A stretch of DNA of 33,612 nt from Streptomyces sp. rh34 (GCF_002551245.1 NZ_NTGZ01000053.1:1-33612); one strand, 5' to 3'; positions 17,907 to 26,962 are shown, numbered from the stretch's first letter. A program made the numbers and translations. Notes: generated by a model from the sequence alone, not told the origin.

Positions 17907-18401
17907 GTGGAGTTCGACGTCACCATCGAGATCCCGAAGGGTTCGCGGAACAAGTACGAGGTGGACCACGAGACCGGTCGGATCCGCCTGGACCGTCGAC
18001 TCTTCACCTCGACCAGCTACCCGGCCGACTACGGCTTCGTCGAGAACACCCTCGGCGAGGACGGCGACCCGCTGGACGCGCTGGTCATTCTGGACGAGCC
18101 GACCTTCCCCGGTTGCCTCATCAAGTGCCGTGCCATCGGCATGTTCCGGATGACCGACGAGGCGGGCGGCGACGACAAGCTGCTCTGCGTCCCGGCGTCC
18201 GACCCGCGGGTGGAGCACCTGCGGGACATCCACCACGTGTCGGAGTTCGACCGTCTGGAGATCCAGCACTTCTTCGAGGTCTACAAGGACCTGGAGCCGG
18301 GCAAGTCCGTCGAGGGCGCCGACTGGGTCGGCCGTACCGAGGCGGAGGCCGAGATCGAGGCCTCGTACAAGCGTCTTGAGGCGCAGGGCGGCGCGCACTG
18401 A
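17907..18401 (+). CDS. ppa: Inorganic pyrophosphatase (soluble, family I)
   Basis: The 164-residue enzyme hydrolyses pyrophosphate to phosphate, pulling biosynthetic reactions forward in the cytoplasm. The family signature [10 protein letters not shown], with its metal-binding aspartates, lies within [32 protein letters not shown] at the N-terminus and [21 protein letters not shown] are also diagnostic. The start GTG 17907 has GGAGGAG six bases upstream and gives the usual start ([10 protein letters not shown]); an ATG at 17892 lacks a ribosome-binding site. It is monocistronic, since a terminator follows. Confidence 0.98.
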   Translation: MEFDVTIEIPKGSRNKYEVDHETGRIRLDRRLFTSTSYPADYGFVENTLGEDGDPLDALVILDEPTFPGCLIKCRAIGMFRMTDEAGGDDKLLCVPASDPRVEHLRDIHHVSEFDRLEIQHFFEVYKDLEPGKSVEGADWVGRTEAEAEIEASYKRLEAQGGAH

Positions 18402-18443
18402 CGTCCCTCTTCCGGTTCCGTTTGTGAGCCGGACGGCCGTCTC

Positions 18444-18483
18444 GGAACGGGCGGTACACCTTCGCGGGTGTGCCGCCCGTTTC
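18444..18483 (+). terminator. Terminator of ppa
   Basis: A 17-bp stem containing two G-T wobbles pairs GGAACGGGCGGTACACC (18444-18460) with GGTGTGCCGCCCGTTTC (18467-18483) around the six-base loop TTCGCG. It lies 42 bases after the ppa stop codon. Confidence 0.8.
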
Positions 18484-18589
18484 GCTGTCCGCACTTCCGC
18501 GCGTGCGGGCCCATGCCGGTGGCCATACTGGGCACACGTGCGGCGGGACACCCGCCCAGGGGTGTGCGGTCGAGGAGGAACGAGGTCGA

Positions 18590-20293
18590 GTGGTGGCGGA
18601 ATCGGGCGGTCCTGAGGACCAGAAGCCCCAGTCCGACGAGGCGCGGAGCGCTTTCGCTCCGCCCGCGGGGACGAGTCAGCCGGCGACGCCGCCCGAGGAG
18701 GACCATCCGACGTCGGAGTTCGCGCTGCCGACCGGTGTGCACCAGGATCAGGGCGGGCCGGCCGCGTCGGGCGGCGGCTCCGCGGGCGGTACGCACGCCG
18801 AGACGCTGAGTTCCGCTTTCACTCCGCCGAGCACGTACAAGGCCCAGCAGTCGCCGCCCGCGTTCACCCCGGCGCAGGGCATTCCGATGGTCAGGCTGAC
18901 CAAGGAGGCGCCCTGGCAGGACCGGATGCGCACGATGCTGCGGATGCCGGTGACCGAGCGCCCGGCCGCGGAGTCCATCCAGCGCACGGACGACGACACG
19001 GGTCCCGCGGTGCCGCGCGTGCTCGACCTGACGCTGCGTATCGGGGAGCTGCTGCTGGCGGGCGGCGAGGGCGCCGAGGACGTCGAGGCGGCGATGTTCG
19101 CGGTGACCCGGTCCTACGGCCTCGACCGCAGCGAGCCGACGGTCACGTTCACGCTGCTGTCCATCTCGCACCAGCCGTCGCTGGTCGACGACCCGGTGAC
19201 GGCGAGCCGTACCGTACGCCGCCGGGGCACCGACTACACCCGTCTGGCGGCCGTGTTCCGGCTGGTCGACGACATCACCAGCACGGACACCGAGATCTCT
19301 CTGGAGGAGGCCTACCGGCGGCTCGCGGAGATCCGCCGTAATCGCCACCCGTATCCGGGCTGGGTGCTGACGGCGGCCGCCGGGCTGCTGGCCGGTTCGG
19401 CCTCCGTGCTGGTCGGCGGCGGCTTCCTGGTGTTCGTCGTGGCGGCGGCGGGCGCGATGCTCGGCGACCGTCTCGCGTGGCTGTGCGCCGGGCGCGGGCT
19501 GCCGGAGTTCTACCAGTTCACGGTGGCCGCGATGCCGCCCGCCGCGATGGGGGTGGCGCTGACGCTGACCCATTCGACGGACATCCGGCCGTCCGCGGTG
19601 ATCACCGGTGGGCTGTTCGCGCTGCTGCCCGGACGGGCGCTGGTGGCGGGGGTGCAGGACGGGCTGACCGGTTACTACATCACCGCCTCGGCCCGGCTGC
19701 TGGAGGTCATGTACTTCTTCATCGGGATCGTCGCGGGCGTGCTGATCATTCTGTACCTGGGGGTGCAGCTGGGGGCCCAGCTCAATCCCGAGGCGGAGTT
19801 CATCCCCAACGACCGTCCGGCGCTGCAGATCCTGGTGTCGATGACGCTGAGCCTGGCCTTCGCGGTGCTGCTCCAGCAGGAGCGGTCGACGGTGCTGGCG
19901 GTCACTCTGAACGGGGGCGTGGCCTGGATCGTCTTCGGGGCGATGGCCCGGACCGGAGGCATCTCGCCGGTCGCGGCGACGGCGGTGGCCGCCGGTCTGG
20001 TGGGGCTGTTCGGCCAGTTGTTCTCGCGCTACCGGTTCACCTCCTCGCTGCCGTACATCACGGCGGCGATCGGGCCGCTGCTGCCCGGTTCGGCGACGTA
20101 CTTCGGTCTGCTGGGCGTGGCGCAGAACGAGGTGAACCGGGGTCTGACCTCGCTGTCGACGGCGGTCGCGACGGCGCTGGCCATCGCGATCGGGGTGAAC
20201 CTGGGGAGTGAGATCTCGCGGCTGTTCATGGGGGTGCCGGGCGCGGTCGGCGGGGCGAGCCGCCGGGCGGCGAAGCGGACCCGGGGGTTCTGA
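18590..20293 (+). CDS. Threonine/serine exporter of the ThrE family
   Basis: The 567-residue protein has about 110 hydrophilic, low-complexity residues first, rich in Pro, Ser and Glu. A ThrE cytoplasmic domain (DUF1212) then begins near VLDLTLRIGELLLAGGEGAEDVEAAM, and about ten membrane helices follow in two halves (for example WVLTAAAGLLAGSASVLVGG and FAVLLQQERSTVLAVTLNGG). Both ThrE halves are in one chain, as in Corynebacterium ThrE, which exports threonine and serine. The substrate here is inferred. I chose GTG 18590 with GAGG five bases upstream; GTG 18593 is equally possible, and an ATG-like frame from 18470 would overlap the ppa terminator. Confidence 0.88.
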   Translation: MVAESGGPEDQKPQSDEARSAFAPPAGTSQPATPPEEDHPTSEFALPTGVHQDQGGPAASGGGSAGGTHAETLSSAFTPPSTYKAQQSPPAFTPAQGIPMVRLTKEAPWQDRMRTMLRMPVTERPAAESIQRTDDDTGPAVPRVLDLTLRIGELLLAGGEGAEDVEAAMFAVTRSYGLDRSEPTVTFTLLSISHQPSLVDDPVTASRTVRRRGTDYTRLAAVFRLVDDITSTDTEISLEEAYRRLAEIRRNRHPYPGWVLTAAAGLLAGSASVLVGGGFLVFVVAAAGAMLGDRLAWLCAGRGLPEFYQFTVAAMPPAAMGVALTLTHSTDIRPSAVITGGLFALLPGRALVAGVQDGLTGYYITASARLLEVMYFFIGIVAGVLIILYLGVQLGAQLNPEAEFIPNDRPALQILVSMTLSLAFAVLLQQERSTVLAVTLNGGVAWIVFGAMARTGGISPVAATAVAAGLVGLFGQLFSRYRFTSSLPYITAAIGPLLPGSATYFGLLGVAQNEVNRGLTSLSTAVATALAIAIGVNLGSEISRLFMGVPGAVGGASRRAAKRTRGF

Positions 20294-20360
20294 CCGCGCG
20301 GGGCCGCGGGCCCGTACGAACCCCGCGGGCCGCCCGACCCGTACCGCGTGCCTCGTACGA

Positions 20361-20401
20361 CGAAGGCGCCCCTCCCCGGCCTGCGGGGAGGGGCGCCTTC
20401 G
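20361..20401. terminator. Bidirectional terminator between thrE-type gene and dedA
   Basis: A perfect 17-bp stem, CGAAGGCGCCCCTCCCC (20361-20377) with GGGGAGGGGCGCCTTCG (20385-20401), closes a seven-base loop. It sits between two converging genes and can serve both. Confidence 0.9.
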
Positions 20402-20424
20402 GTGCGTGCGTACGCGGCGCGAGG

Positions 20425-21150
20425 TCAGCGCTTGGCGTGCCGGCCGCGCTGGCCGGTGGTGGGGCCGTTGCCGCCCGCGGGGGGCCGGCCGGAGCCGTCG
20501 CCCTCCAGCGCCTCGGCCGCGGCGGCCTTCTTGCCCTGGCTGCGGGCCCTCAGCACCTCGACCACGATCGGCACCACGGAGATGAGCACGATCAGGATGA
20601 GGATCATCTCGATGTGCTCGTGCACGAAGTCGATCTTGCCGAGCATCGCGCCGAGCACGGTGACGCCGACGCCCCAGAGGATCGCGCCGACGATGTTGTA
20701 CGTGATGAAGGAGCGGTAGTTCATCCTGCTGACGCCCGCGATGATCGGCGTGAAGGTACGCACGATGGGCACGAAGCGCGCCAGGACCAGGGACTTCGGG
20801 CCGTGCTTCTCGAAGAACTCGTGGGCCTTCTCCACGTTCTCCTGCTTGAAGAGGCGGGAGTCGGGGCGCCTGAAGAGGGCCGGGCCGACCTTGCGGCCGA
20901 AGAGATACCCCACCTGGTCGCCGACGATCGCGGCGACGGCGATCAGCGTGCAGACCAGCCAGAGCGGGTACTTCAGCTGCCCCGTGGTCACCAGCAGCCC
21001 CGTGGTGAAGAGCAGCGAGTCGCCGGGCAGGAAGAACCCGATCAGGAGGCCGGACTCGGCGAAGACGATGAGAAGGAGGCCGGGGAGTCCGAACGTGTTG
21101 AGCAGATAGTCCGGGTCCAGCCAGCTCGGTCCGAGCGCAAGCGTATTCAA
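20425..21150 (-). CDS. DedA family membrane protein
   Basis: The 241-residue protein has the DedA/SNARE-associated fold. GLPGLLLIVFAESGLLIGFF with PGDSLLFTTGLL near the N-terminus and ARFVPIVRTFTPIIAGVSRM in the middle are family hallmarks (the F/Y-x-R-x-x-P-x-x-R-like motif). The chain continues with GAILWGVGVTVLGAMLG and a C-terminal helix, then a basic Gly-rich tail ending RHAKR. DedA proteins help flip or recycle lipid carriers and support proton-motive force; the substrate here is not evident. The start is TTG 21148-21150, with AGGAG nine bases upstream. It is divergent from the YbjQ-family gene. Confidence 0.92.
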   Translation of the reverse strand: MNTLALGPSWLDPDYLLNTFGLPGLLLIVFAESGLLIGFFLPGDSLLFTTGLLVTTGQLKYPLWLVCTLIAVAAIVGDQVGYLFGRKVGPALFRRPDSRLFKQENVEKAHEFFEKHGPKSLVLARFVPIVRTFTPIIAGVSRMNYRSFITYNIVGAILWGVGVTVLGAMLGKIDFVHEHIEMILILIVLISVVPIVVEVLRARSQGKKAAAAEALEGDGSGRPPAGGNGPTTGQRGRHAKR

Positions 21151-21300
21151 GGGTCCGGGCTCCTGGATGGTGTGCGATGGCGGCTCTGTGGCTGCCCCAA
21201 GCTATCAACGCCCGGCCGGTGTCCTTGGTTCCAGTGGCGCACAGCGGGAATGCGCATCCCACGGTGCGGCTCGAAGCTGATCACAGGAGGTGCCACAAAC

Positions 21301-21666
21301 ATGGGCATTGAGGAATTCGGCGGTGGCCAGGCGGCCCAGGCGGACGTGCTGGTCGTCACCACGAACGACGTCCCCGGCTATCAGGTGACACAGGTCATCG
21401 GCGAGGTCTTCGGACTGACCGTGAGGTCGCGCCACCTCGGCAGCCAGATCGGCGCCGGGCTGAAGTCGATGATCGGCGGCGAGCTGAAAGGGCTGACCAA
21501 GACCCTGGTCGAGACCCGCAACCAGGCGATGGAACGGCTCGTGGAGCAGGCCAGGGCCCGGGGCGCGAACGCGGTCCTGATGATGCGCTTCGACGTCACG
21601 GAGGCGGCGGACGTCGGCACGGAGGTCTGCGCGTACGGGACGGCGGCGGTGATCAGCAAGAGGTGA
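21301..21666 (+). CDS. YbjQ/UPF0145 family protein
   Basis: The 121-residue product matches the UPF0145 (YbjQ) family: VLVVTTNDVPGYQVTQVIGE near residue 16, GLTVRSRHLGSQIGAGLKS, and RARGANAVLMMRFDVTEA. Members form small pentameric beta-rich assemblies, often labelled as a heavy-metal-binding domain, without a settled function. ATG 21301 has AGGAGG ten bases upstream. It is divergent from dedA across a 150-base gap in which no promoter was identified with confidence. Confidence 0.9.
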   Translation: MGIEEFGGGQAAQADVLVVTTNDVPGYQVTQVIGEVFGLTVRSRHLGSQIGAGLKSMIGGELKGLTKTLVETRNQAMERLVEQARARGANAVLMMRFDVTEAADVGTEVCAYGTAAVISKR

Positions 21667-21760
21667 CGCGGGTGCGGGTCGGGCCCTGGACTGACGTGAC
21701 GCGGGGCCACCGGGGCAAGATTGGGGCGTTTAATCCGTTTTGCCACCCTAGGGTAATCCG

Positions 21761-22827
21761 GTGGCTCCCGAATCCCCCGCGCCCCCGCCGGCTCCCCCGC
21801 ACCCTCCGGCCGCCCCGGCACGGCGGCTGCTGCCGCTCGTGCTGCCCGCGATCGTCGTCGGCGTCGCCTGCGCGCTGATCCTGCTCGGGGTGAGCCTCCT
21901 GGCGGAGAGGCTCCAGGACGTGCTGTGGGAGACCTAGAACCCGATCACGGCGGCCAACTCGCGCTGGCCTTCTGGCTCGGCCGGCGGTTCGCGCCCGGTG
22001 CGCCGGGCGAGCTGTGGGTGGCACTCGCCGCGGCCGGGACGATCGGGGCCCTCTTCGGGACGCCGGTCGCCGCCGCGCTGATCCTCTCCGAGACGCTGGC
22101 CTCGCAGCCGGGCCCCGGGGCGTTCTGGGACCGGCTGTTCGCCCCGCTCGCGGCCGGCACGGCGGGCGCGCTGACCATGTCGCTGATCGCGCACCCCAGC
22201 TTCGACCTGTCCCTTCCGGCGTACGCCGGACCGCGCTGGGGCGATCTGCTCTCCGCCCTGCTGATCGCCTCGGCGGGCGCGCTCCTCGGCCTGCTCGCGG
22301 TGTACGCCTTACCGGTGGCCCACCGGGTCTTCACGGCGCTGCGGCATCCGGTGCTCGCCCTGACGCTGGGCGGGCTGGCGCTGGGGCTGCTCGGCGCGCT
22401 GGGCGGCCACCTCACCCTCTTCAAGGGGCTCGACGAGGTGAAGGCGCTCGCCGGGGACCCGGGCGGCTGGTCGGCCGGGGAGTTCGCGGGGATGGCGGTG
22501 GTGAAGACGGCCGCCCTCGTGATCGCGGCCACCTGCGGCTTCCGGGGCGGGCGGATCTTCCCGGCGGTCTTCGCGGGGGTCTCGCTGGGGCTCTGCGCCC
22601 ACGCGCTGGCCGACGCGGTCCCGCCGTCGCTCGCGGTGTCCTGCGCGGTGCTGGGCGTACTGCTGGCCGTCACCCGGCAGGGCTGGGTGAGCCTGTTCAC
22701 CGCGGCGGTGCTGGTGAGCGACGCGTCCGTGCTGCCGCTGCTGTGCGCGGCCACCCTGCCCGCCTGGCTGCTGGTCACCGGGCGGGCCCAGATGCAGTTG
22801 GACGGGGACGGGAAGTCGCTCCGCTGA
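21761..22827 (+). pseudogene. ClC-type chloride channel/antiporter, inactivated
   Basis: The N-terminal 58 codons from GTG 21761 (ending RRLLPLVLPAIVVGVACAL, then LQDVLWET) stop at TAG 21935-21937. In the same frame NPITAAN follows at once, the conserved part of a block that in this family normally lies some 70-90 residues later, so an internal stretch appears deleted. The TAG stands where the block usually has Glu. One base is then missing near 21959, and the chain resumes in another frame as ALAFWLGRRFAPG. From there the ClC core is intact: GTPVAAALILSE and GFRGGRIFPAVFAGVSLG. It ends at 22827. A frame from GTG 21925 could still yield a 300-residue fragment. A TTA codon lies at 22309-22311. 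Confidence 0.82.
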
Positions 22828-22853
22828 GGAACCGCGCCCGCGGTCACGTGGAC

Positions 22854-22895
22854 GGACCCGTCCGCAGAAGGACCGTCCGTGGAAGGACCCGTCCG
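22854..22895. repeat. Three GGAC(C)CGTCCG repeats upstream of wrbA
   Basis: GGACCCGTCCG (22854-22864), GGACCGTCCG (22870-22879) and GGACCCGTCCG (22885-22895) recur at about 16-base spacing and are each nearly palindromic. GTATCG/CGATAC (22920-22942) forms a further 6-bp inverted repeat downstream. They fill the 176-base gap between the ClC pseudogene and wrbA and may be operators. Confidence 0.5.
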
Positions 22896-23003
22896 ACGCG
22901 CCGGACGCACGGAACCTCCGTATCGTCTGCTGCGTGCGATACAGCCCCTTTCGCACCTTTAACACCCTTACGCCCTCACGCTGCTTCGACGGAGGTACCC
23001 CGC

Positions 23004-23627
23004 ATGCTCACGCCCGTCAACGTCGCCGTCATCTACTACTCCTCCACCGGCACCGTCGCCACGATCGCGAAGGCCATCGCCGGGGACGCGGAGCGGGCCG
23101 GGGCGCGGGTACGGCTGCGCCGGGCGGCGGAGCTCGCCCCGCAGGCGGCCATCGACTCCAACCCGGCGTGGGCCGAGAACGTGACCGCGACCGCGGACAT
23201 CCCCGAGGTCTCGCCGGACGACATGGCTTGGGCGGACGCGGTGATCTTCGGTTCGCCCACCCGGTACGGGAACGTCACCGCCCAGCTGAAGCAGTTCATC
23301 GACACGCTCGGCGGGATGTGGCAGGCGGGGCAGCTCGCCGACAAGGTCTACAGCGGCTTCACCTCCAGCTCCACCGCCCACGGCGGCCAGGAGTCCACGC
23401 TGCTCGCGCTCTACAACACGATCCACCACTTCGGCGGCATTCTCGTCGCCCCCGGGTACACCGACCCCACGAAGTTCGTCGACGGCAACCCGTACGGCAC
23501 CTCCCACGTCGCCGGGCAGGGCGACATCCCGGTCGGCGAGCAGACGCTGACCGCCGCCCGGGTGCAGGCCGAGCGCGTCGTGAAGTTCACCAGGGCGATC
23601 AAGGCGGGCCTGGCCGCGGAGAGCTGA
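23004..23627 (+). CDS. wrbA: NAD(P)H:quinone oxidoreductase, WrbA type
   Basis: The 207-residue flavodoxin-like enzyme uses FMN to reduce quinones by two electrons, limiting oxidative stress. The phosphate-binding loop YYSSTGTVATIAKAI lies near residue 10 and the isoalloxazine-side loop FGSPTRYGNVTAQLKQFID near 82. The tail GTSHVAGQGDIPVGEQTL is typical of WrbA. ATG 23004 has GGAGG eight bases upstream. The frame is also open upstream, across the ClC pseudogene, but that part is unconserved. gad follows 43 bases later on the same strand. Confidence 0.94.
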   Translation: MLTPVNVAVIYYSSTGTVATIAKAIAGDAERAGARVRLRRAAELAPQAAIDSNPAWAENVTATADIPEVSPDDMAWADAVIFGSPTRYGNVTAQLKQFIDTLGGMWQAGQLADKVYSGFTSSSTAHGGQESTLLALYNTIHHFGGILVAPGYTDPTKFVDGNPYGTSHVAGQGDIPVGEQTLTAARVQAERVVKFTRAIKAGLAAES

Positions 23628-23670
23628 CGCCGCACCCCGACCGTTTCGGCCGAGAGAAGGGCCTTCCCCC

Positions 23671-25098
23671 ATGCCCCTGCACCGCGGTGCCCACCCGGAA
23701 CAGGACGAACCCTCCGAGGAGCGGCGCAGACTCGCCCTGAACCCGTTCTTCGGCGAGACGGACCCGGCGGCCGCGATGAACACCGCGCCGCCCCGGCACC
23801 GGCTGCCCGACGGGCCGCTGCCGCCGCTGACGGCGTACCGGCTGGTCCACGACGAGCTGATGCTCGACGGCAACTCACGTCTCAACCTGGCCACGTTCGT
23901 CACCACCAGGATGGAGCCGCAGGCCGGCGTCCTGATGGGCGAGTGCCGGGACAAGAACATGATCGACAAGGACGAGTACCCGCGCACCGCGGAGCTGGAG
24001 CGGCGCTGTGTGGCGATGCTCGCCGACCTGTGGAACGCGCCCGATCCGAGGGCGGCCGTGGGATGTTCGACCACCGGGTCGAGCGAGGCGTGCATGCTCG
24101 CGGGGCTCGCCCTGAAGCGGCGCTGGGCGAAGCGGAACGCGGACCGCTATCCGGCCACGGCGCGGCCCAATCTGGTGATGGGCGTCAATGTGCAGGTCTG
24201 CTGGGAGAAGTTCTGCACCTTCTGGGAGGTGGAGGCCCGGCTCGTCCCGATGGAGGGCGAGCGGTTCCACCTCGACCCGGCGGCCGCCGCCGAGCTGTGC
24301 GACGAGAACACCATCGGGGTCGTCGGCGTCCTCGGCTCCACCTTCGACGGGTCCTACGAGCCGGTCGCGGAGCTGTGCGCGGCCCTGGACGCCCTCCAGG
24401 AGCGGACCGGCCTCGACGTCCCGGTCCATGTGGACGGGGCGTCCGGCGCGATGGTGGCGCCCTTCCTCGACCCGGACCTGGTGTGGGACTTCCGGCTGCC
24501 GAGGGTGGCGTCGATCAACACCTCGGGCCACAAGTACGGCCTCGTCTACCCGGGTGTCGGCTGGGCGCTGTGGCGTACGGCGGACGCGCTGCCGGAGGAG
24601 CTGGTCTTCCGGGTCAACTACCTGGGCGGCGACATGCCGACGTTCGCGCTGAACTTCTCCCGGCCCGGGGCGCAGGTGGTCGCGCAGTACTACACGTTCC
24701 TGCGCCTCGGGCACGAGGGCTACCGGGCGGTCCAGCAGGCCTCCCGGGACGTGGCCCGCGCTCTGGCCCGCGCGGTGGAGGATCTGGGCGACTTCCGGCT
24801 GCTCACCCGGGGCGACGAGCTGCCGGTGTTCGCCTTCACGACGAACAGCGACGTCCACGCCTACGACGTGTTCGACGTGTCCCGCCGGCTGCGGGAGCAC
24901 GGCTGGCTGGTGCCCGCGTACACCTTCCCGGCCAACCGGCAGGACCTGTCGGTGCTGCGCGTGGTGTGCCGCAACGGGTTCTCCTCGGACCTGGCCGAGC
25001 TGCTGGTCGAGGACCTGAAGCTGCTGCTTCCCGAACTCCGTGCCCAGAAGCACCCGTTGAGCCATGACCGGGCGACCCCGACGGCCTTCCACCACTGA
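23671..25098 (+). CDS. gad: Glutamate decarboxylase (PLP-dependent)
   Basis: The 475-residue group II decarboxylase turns glutamate into GABA and CO2, consuming a proton. The PLP lysine is Lys288 in SGHKYG; Asp255 in VHVDGASG contacts the pyridine nitrogen; and STTGSSEACMLAGLALKRRW (about 133-152) is the phosphate-side block. The length matches bacterial GadA/GadB. ATG 23671 has GAGAAGGG about ten bases upstream. No glutamate/GABA antiporter lies beside it, but the broken ClC gene does; in enterobacteria ClC antiporters support decarboxylase-based acid resistance. It converges on the ABC permease gene with only six bases between stop codons. Confidence 0.95.
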   Translation: MPLHRGAHPEQDEPSEERRRLALNPFFGETDPAAAMNTAPPRHRLPDGPLPPLTAYRLVHDELMLDGNSRLNLATFVTTRMEPQAGVLMGECRDKNMIDKDEYPRTAELERRCVAMLADLWNAPDPRAAVGCSTTGSSEACMLAGLALKRRWAKRNADRYPATARPNLVMGVNVQVCWEKFCTFWEVEARLVPMEGERFHLDPAAAAELCDENTIGVVGVLGSTFDGSYEPVAELCAALDALQERTGLDVPVHVDGASGAMVAPFLDPDLVWDFRLPRVASINTSGHKYGLVYPGVGWALWRTADALPEELVFRVNYLGGDMPTFALNFSRPGAQVVAQYYTFLRLGHEGYRAVQQASRDVARALARAVEDLGDFRLLTRGDELPVFAFTTNSDVHAYDVFDVSRRLREHGWLVPAYTFPANRQDLSVLRVVCRNGFSSDLAELLVEDLKLLLPELRAQKHPLSHDRATPTAFHH

Positions 25099-25104
25099 GC
25101 GCGA

Positions 25105-25929
25105 CTACCGGCTGAGGCGCGAGAACCTGACCACCGCCAGCGGGAAGAACACCGCGACGATGGCGATCGGCCAGAGCACCGCGAGGAGCCCGGCGTGCTC
25201 GGCCGCCCAGGACCCGGTCGCACCGCCGGGATTGCCGAACAACTCCCGTACGGCGGTGGCCGTGGCGGACATCGGGTTCCACTCGACCACCGCGCCCAGC
25301 CAGCCCGGCATCGACTCGGGGGTGGCGAAGACGTTGGAGAGGAAGCCGACCGGCCAGACCAGGATCTGGACCGCCGCGACCATCTCCGGCCGCCCCGCCA
25401 CCATGGCCAGCAGGATGCCCACCCAGAGCATCGCGAACCGCAGCAGGAGCAGCAGACCGAACGCCCCCAGCGCGGCGGCGGCCCCGTGGTGCCAGCGCCA
25501 TCCGACCGCGTAGCCGACCCCGGTCATCACCGCGAGCGCGGCCGTCGACTGGAGCATGTCCGCGGCGCTGCGGCCGACCAGGACGGCGCCGGGGACCATC
25601 GGCATCGAGCGGAAGCGGTCGATGACCCCCTTGCCGAGGTCCTGGGTGACGGCGAGCATCGTGCTCTCCAGGCCGAAGGCCATGGTCAGCGCGAGCATCC
25701 CGGGTACCAGGTACTCGGTGGGGTCGCCATCCACGCCCCGGCCGCCGCCGACCAGATACGTGAACATCAGCAGCAGCATCACCGGGAAGACCAGGCCGAC
25801 GAGGACCTCGACGGGCTGCCGGGCCCAGTGCGCCAGTTCGCGGCGGGTCATCGTCCAGGAGTCGGCCAGTGCCCAGCCGAGCCGCAGGGACGCCCCGCCC
25901 GGTCCGGGCGCCGTCGTCGTCGCGCTCAT
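25105..25929 (-). CDS. ABC-2 type drug exporter, permease (DrrB-like)
   Basis: The 274-residue membrane protein has six hydrophobic helices in the ABC-2 arrangement (for example [20 protein letters not shown] and a late [19 protein letters not shown]). A cytoplasmic amphipathic start ([18 protein letters not shown]) is typical of DrrB-like subunits. [19 protein letters not shown] and [15 protein letters not shown] are family blocks. Its ATG overlaps the ATPase stop (ATGA), so the two are coupled. It should dimerise and, with the ATPase, export a hydrophobic compound; the substrate is unknown. Confidence 0.9.
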   Translation of the reverse strand: MSATTTAPGPGGASLRLGWALADSWTMTRRELAHWARQPVEVLVGLVFPVMLLLMFTYLVGGGRGVDGDPTEYLVPGMLALTMAFGLESTMLAVTQDLGKGVIDRFRSMPMVPGAVLVGRSAADMLQSTAALAVMTGVGYAVGWRWHHGAAAALGAFGLLLLLRFAMLWVGILLAMVAGRPEMVAAVQILVWPVGFLSNVFATPESMPGWLGAVVEWNPMSATATAVRELFGNPGGATGSWAAEHAGLLAVLWPIAIVAVFFPLAVVRFSRLSR

Positions 25930-26891
25930 GCCGCCACCTCCGCCTTCTTCTCACGCCGTACGTCGTCGGGCCGCCCGGTCAGCGACAGGAACACCTCGTC
26001 CAGGGTGGGGCGGCGCACCGCGATGTCCTCCGCCTCGATGCCCGCCTCCTCCAGCATCCGCACCGTCCGCGCCAGGGCCGCCATCCGGTCCGGGGCGGGC
26101 GCGCCGATCCGCCGCCGGTCGGCGTCCAGCACCAGGTCCGCGCCGCCGAGCAGGGCGCCCGCCTCCACCAGGCGGGACGCGTCGCGCAGGACGATCTCGA
26201 TCCGGTCGCCGCCCACGAGGGCCTTCAGCTCGTCGGGGGTGCCCTCGGCGACCGCCCGGCCGCCGTCGATCAGGGAGATCCGGTCGGCCAGCTGGTCCGC
26301 CTCCTCCAGATACTGCGTGGTCAGCAGCACCGTGGTGCCTCCGCCGACCAGGGACCGCACCGCGTCCCACACCTCGGTCCGGCCTCGGGGGTCGAGGCCG
26401 GTCGTCGGCTCGTCCAGGAACAGCACGTCCGGATCGGTGATCAGCGACGCGGCCAGGTCGAGGCGCCTGCGCATACCGCCGCTGTACTGCTTGGCGGCCT
26501 TGCGCCCGGTGTCCGCGAGGCCGAACCGCTCCAGCAGCTCGTCCGCCCGGCTGCCAGCCCGGCGTGCGCCCAGGTGGTACAGCCGCCCGAACATCTCCAG
26601 GTTCTGCCGTCCGCCGAGCTGCTCGTCCACCGCCGCGTGCTGGCCGAGCAGCCCGATCCTGCGCCGGACCTCGCCCGCCCGCTCGGCGACGTCGAGGCCG
26701 GCCACGGTCACCCGGCCCGCGTCGTGGCGCAGCAACGTCGACATGATCCGTACGGCGGTGGTCTTGCCCGCGCCGTTGGGGCCGAGCACGCCGTGCACGG
26801 TGCCGCTGCCGACGGCCAGGTCCAGTCCGTCCAGGGCGCGCTTCTCCCCGTACCGCTTGTGCACGCCGTCCATGACGATCGCGTCGGTCAC
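25926..26891 (-). CDS. ABC-2 type drug exporter, ATPase (DrrA-like)
   Basis: The 321-residue ATPase has Walker [16 protein letters not shown]-loop [20 protein letters not shown], signature [15 protein letters not shown], Walker [17 protein letters not shown] and switch His-equivalent Gln in [15 protein letters not shown]. The C-terminal extension [14 protein letters not shown] to [15 protein letters not shown] is the DrrA regulatory region. The start is GTG 26889-26891. The gene is expressed from a promoter at 26934-26962 bracketed by two copies of the PadR-type operator, so it is likely induced when the repressor releases. Confidence 0.93.
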   Translation of the reverse strand: MTDAIVMDGVHKRYGEKRALDGLDLAVGSGTVHGVLGPNGAGKTTAVRIMSTLLRHDAGRVTVAGLDVAERAGEVRRRIGLLGQHAAVDEQLGGRQNLEMFGRLYHLGARRAGSRADELLERFGLADTGRKAAKQYSGGMRRRLDLAASLITDPDVLFLDEPTTGLDPRGRTEVWDAVRSLVGGGTTVLLTTQYLEEADQLADRISLIDGGRAVAEGTPDELKALVGGDRIEIVLRDASRLVEAGALLGGADLVLDADRRRIGAPAPDRMAALARTVRMLEEAGIEAEDIAVRRPTLDEVFLSLTGRPDDVRREKKAEVAA

Positions 26892-26909
26892 GATTCCCGC
26901 ACCCTTCTG

Positions 26910-26925
26910 TAGTCAAACTTGACTA
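26910..26925 (-). promoter_or_regulatory. Operator copy 1 (perfect dyad) downstream of the exporter promoter
   Basis: TAGTCAA-AC-TTGACTA is a perfect 7-2-7 inverted repeat. It lies just beyond the exporter -10 on the minus strand and 18 bases before the ATPase start, where a bound repressor would block transcription. The best candidate binder is the adjacent PadR protein. Confidence 0.82.
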
Positions 26926-26933
26926 GAAGGTCG

Positions 26934-26962
26934 AAGGTAAACCCCGCACGGTCATTCGTCAA
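26934..26962 (-). promoter_or_regulatory. Promoter of the DrrAB-type exporter
   Basis: On the minus strand TTGACG (26962-26957) and TACCTT (26939-26934) are separated by exactly 17 bases, close to the consensus for the principal sigma factor. Operator 2 covers the -35 and operator 1 begins just past the -10. Confidence 0.65.

Noticed and set aside
18281..21262. A 993-codon minus-strand frame opposite the ThrE-type gene
   Set aside because: It is antisense to a clear exporter and overlaps dedA in another frame, with biased low-complexity content.
22014..23003. N-terminal extension of WrbA into the ClC region
   Set aside because: WrbA has its own GGAGG and ATG at 23004, and the upstream residues match no flavodoxin; the ClC coding frame is a different one.
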